This document shows, piece after piece, positions 5,194 through 6,821 of a DNA stretch of 6,821 nt. This stretch comes from Nitrosarchaeum sp. (GTDB lineage Archaea; Thermoproteota; Nitrososphaeria; Nitrososphaerales; Nitrosopumilaceae), in NCBI GenBank assembly GCA_013140415.1, contig JABFSW010000080.1:1-6821 (forward strand), given 5' to 3'. Positions within the stretch are counted from its first letter, which is position 1. Every line of letters starts with the position of its first letter. The notes under the pieces are model-generated. The model was not told where the DNA came from. It saw nothing but the letters and a program-made list of their open reading frames with translations, and searched no databases. The translations under genes and the position numbers were made by a program.

Positions 5194-6735
5194 TTAAGTA
5201 GCTTGGCGACTAGTTCCCTGTTGACCAGCATGGAAATGTTTCAAGTCTTCACCTGATATTATATCTTCTTCTGGGGGAACATAATCATTGATATCATGTC
5301 TTTCTTTACCTGGCCATTTCTTTTGAGTTGCAAGAGCTACTATGATAAAGAGTGTAAAAGAGATGACTGGAGGTATCATTGTATCTAAACCTGCCAACTC
5401 AACTGGCATAACAAAGTACAACACTAATCTAAGTAATGTACCAACAATAAGTGATACTATAGCTGCTGGCATGTTGGCTTTTTTCCAGAATAATCCTAAT
5501 GTCAATGGTGCAAGAGCTCCAGCAAATACAACATCAAATGCGAGAATCAAGTATATTCCAGGTTGAGGCATAGCGTAACCAAGTGCAAGTGCAGCTATCA
5601 TAACTGGAACAACCGATATTCGAGTTATTGCAAGTAATTTAGAATCACTCCAAGTACCTTTACCTAACCATCTTTGTCGGATAATTCTTTGAAGTAAATT
5701 TCTGGAAATTACTGCAGATACAGCTAGCATACCGCCGTTTGCAGTAGACATTGAAGCTCCAAGAACACCCATTAACAGTGCTGCTCCTATTGCAAATGGC
5801 ATATGATTGAGAGCTAACTCTGGTAGTGCAGTATACGGATCTGCAAGTCCTGGTAAAAAGTGAAATGCTATAATTCCCAACATACCAATTGGTATCACAG
5901 TAAAGAATGTGAGTCCTGCTCCCATGAAAGCTCCTCGACGTGCTGTATTTGGATTTTTTGCTGCAAATACTCTTTCCATAAAGTCCAATGCAACTATATC
6001 ACCTAATCCTAATGCCAGTATTCCAGCCCAATTAATCAAAGCACCATTTGCAGTATCAAATAGTCCAGAAAGATCAAGATATCCAGGTGGAGCACTAGCT
6101 AGTATTGTGTCAAATGAAACTCCAGAAAATCCTCCTGCAAAGAAAATGAAAGCTGCCCAAAATGAACCAATTGCAAGATATATCTGGAAAATATCAGTAT
6201 ATGCAGAAGCAAATAATCCTCCTGCGATGGTATACGTTAAGACTACTAATGCTGCAATAATAATTGCCAATAAGAAAGGTATCCCTAAAACAGTCTGTAA
6301 AATAAAACCACTTGCAGCAAAATTTCCGGCAACCAATATAACGAAACTAATTATCATCAAAATGCCAGAAATTCCTTCTGAAGCATTGCCATATCTTCTG
6401 AAATAGTAATCAGGTAAAGTAAACATAGATATTTTGTTGAGTCTTTTTCCATAGATCAAACCAGTAAGAAGAAGGCAAATACCTAGTCCAATTGGTATGA
6501 CAGCACCTGCCCAGAAACCAAATTGGTAAATCAGTGCGACAGCTCCAAGTGATGAATTACCATCAACTGATTGTGCCACTAACATAGTTCCAACCATAAA
6601 TAAAGGCAGACTTTTTCCTGCAACGATTAATCTTTTACCACTTTTTTTTACAAGCTTGTATGTTACAGTTCCAATTACTAACGACATAACAAGAAAAACA
6701 ATTATGGCTACTCCATAGCCAGTTATCTCTGCCAT
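5194..6735 (-). CDS. Sodium:solute symporter (SSS family)
   Basis: Polytopic membrane transporter of 513 aa, within the usual SSS range, with about 13 hydrophobic segments. It should import a small organic solute driven by Na+. Family marks include TLPDYYFRRYG (106-116), AGGLFASAYTDIFQ (171-184), a DFMERVFAAK-x-x-x-x-ARRGA segment (251-269), and LGASMSTANGGML (325-337), whose Ser/Thr pair corresponds to the conserved Na2-site region. It also has ALAPLTLGLFWKK (407-419). A charged cytoplasmic tail of about 40 residues follows the last helix (about 455-470). SSS members carry proline, pantothenate, sugars, acetate, urea (DUR3) and others; the sequence alone does not tell me which. The ureohydrolase operon elsewhere in the window makes urea, agmatine or another guanidino or amine compound worth considering, but the two are separate transcription units. 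The ATG at 6735 is supported by a strong TATA box. Confidence 0.92.
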   Translation of the reverse strand: MAEITGYGVAIIVFLVMSLVIGTVTYKLVKKSGKRLIVAGKSLPLFMVGTMLVAQSVDGNSSLGAVALIYQFGFWAGAVIPIGLGICLLLTGLIYGKRLNKISMFTLPDYYFRRYGNASEGISGILMIISFVILVAGNFAASGFILQTVLGIPFLLAIIIAALVVLTYTIAGGLFASAYTDIFQIYLAIGSFWAAFIFFAGGFSGVSFDTILASAPPGYLDLSGLFDTANGALINWAGILALGLGDIVALDFMERVFAAKNPNTARRGAFMGAGLTFFTVIPIGMLGIIAFHFLPGLADPYTALPELALNHMPFAIGAALLMGVLGASMSTANGGMLAVSAVISRNLLQRIIRQRWLGKGTWSDSKLLAITRISVVPVMIAALALGYAMPQPGIYLILAFDVVFAGALAPLTLGLFWKKANMPAAIVSLIVGTLLRLVLYFVMPVELAGLDTMIPPVISFTLFIIVALATQKKWPGKERHDINDYVPPEEDIISGEDLKHFHAGQQGTSRQAT

Positions 6736-6754
6736 GATTTACGTTAAATTAAAA

Positions 6755-6762
6755 TTATATAA
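6755..6762 (-). promoter_or_regulatory. TATA box of the symporter gene
   Basis: TTATATAA, identical to the box before the 188-aa gene, lies about 24 bases before the symporter ATG at 6735. It predicts initiation at or within a few bases of the start codon, and no Shine-Dalgarno sequence is present. Confidence 0.65.
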
Positions 6763-6821
6763 GTATTAAAAAAATTAGGGATTATACGTTTTTGAATTGA
6801 AAATAATACAAGAATTGTATC

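Noticed and set aside
5909..6406. Plus-strand 165-aa frame within the symporter gene
   Set aside because: It lies antisense to a clear SSS transporter; the Ala/Pro/Ile/Lys-rich composition is what the complement of membrane-protein codons gives.

Overview
The window looks like the chromosome of an ammonia-oxidising archaeon (Nitrososphaerota, formerly Thaumarchaeota, probably Nitrosopumilales-like). The evidence is strongly AT-rich DNA, short archaeal TATA boxes placed about 20-25 bp before start codons (the leaderless pattern), a small conserved-looking protein typical of that phylum, and tightly packed genes on both strands. The assignment is inference, because the window contains no rRNA or amoA.

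Region 1 (1-2450, minus strand) is a three-gene unit, read from right to left. It begins with a ureohydrolase-family metalloenzyme annotated in most genomes as agmatinase. Next is a small protein that aligns along nearly its whole length with the urease gamma subunit (UreA), although no urease alpha, beta or accessory gene is visible. Last is a membrane nickel/cobalt permease with an HX4DH motif and a histidine-rich loop. The first two genes overlap by four bases and the third follows after 16 bases, so they are very likely co-transcribed. This is the most interesting part of the window. It suggests a nickel-supplied ureohydrolase (agmatinase, guanidinase or another guanidino-compound hydrolase) with an orphan UreA-like partner.

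Region 2 (2450-3510) holds an 83-aa plus-strand hypothetical protein and a 188-aa minus-strand protein that I read as three tandem ribbon-helix-helix-like modules. The two genes converge, and their stop codons share the palindrome TTAA. The likely U-tract terminator of the first gene lies inside the end of the second.

Region 3 (3510-5131) contains about 270 bases with no supported gene, a tiny two-helix membrane protein on the minus strand, and a plus-strand gene for a protein built almost entirely of nine TPR repeats.

Region 4 (5132-6821) is a sodium:solute symporter (SSS family) on the minus strand with its own promoter. It could import an organic nitrogen compound for the enzyme of region 1, but it is a separate transcription unit about 2.8 kb away, so that link is speculative.
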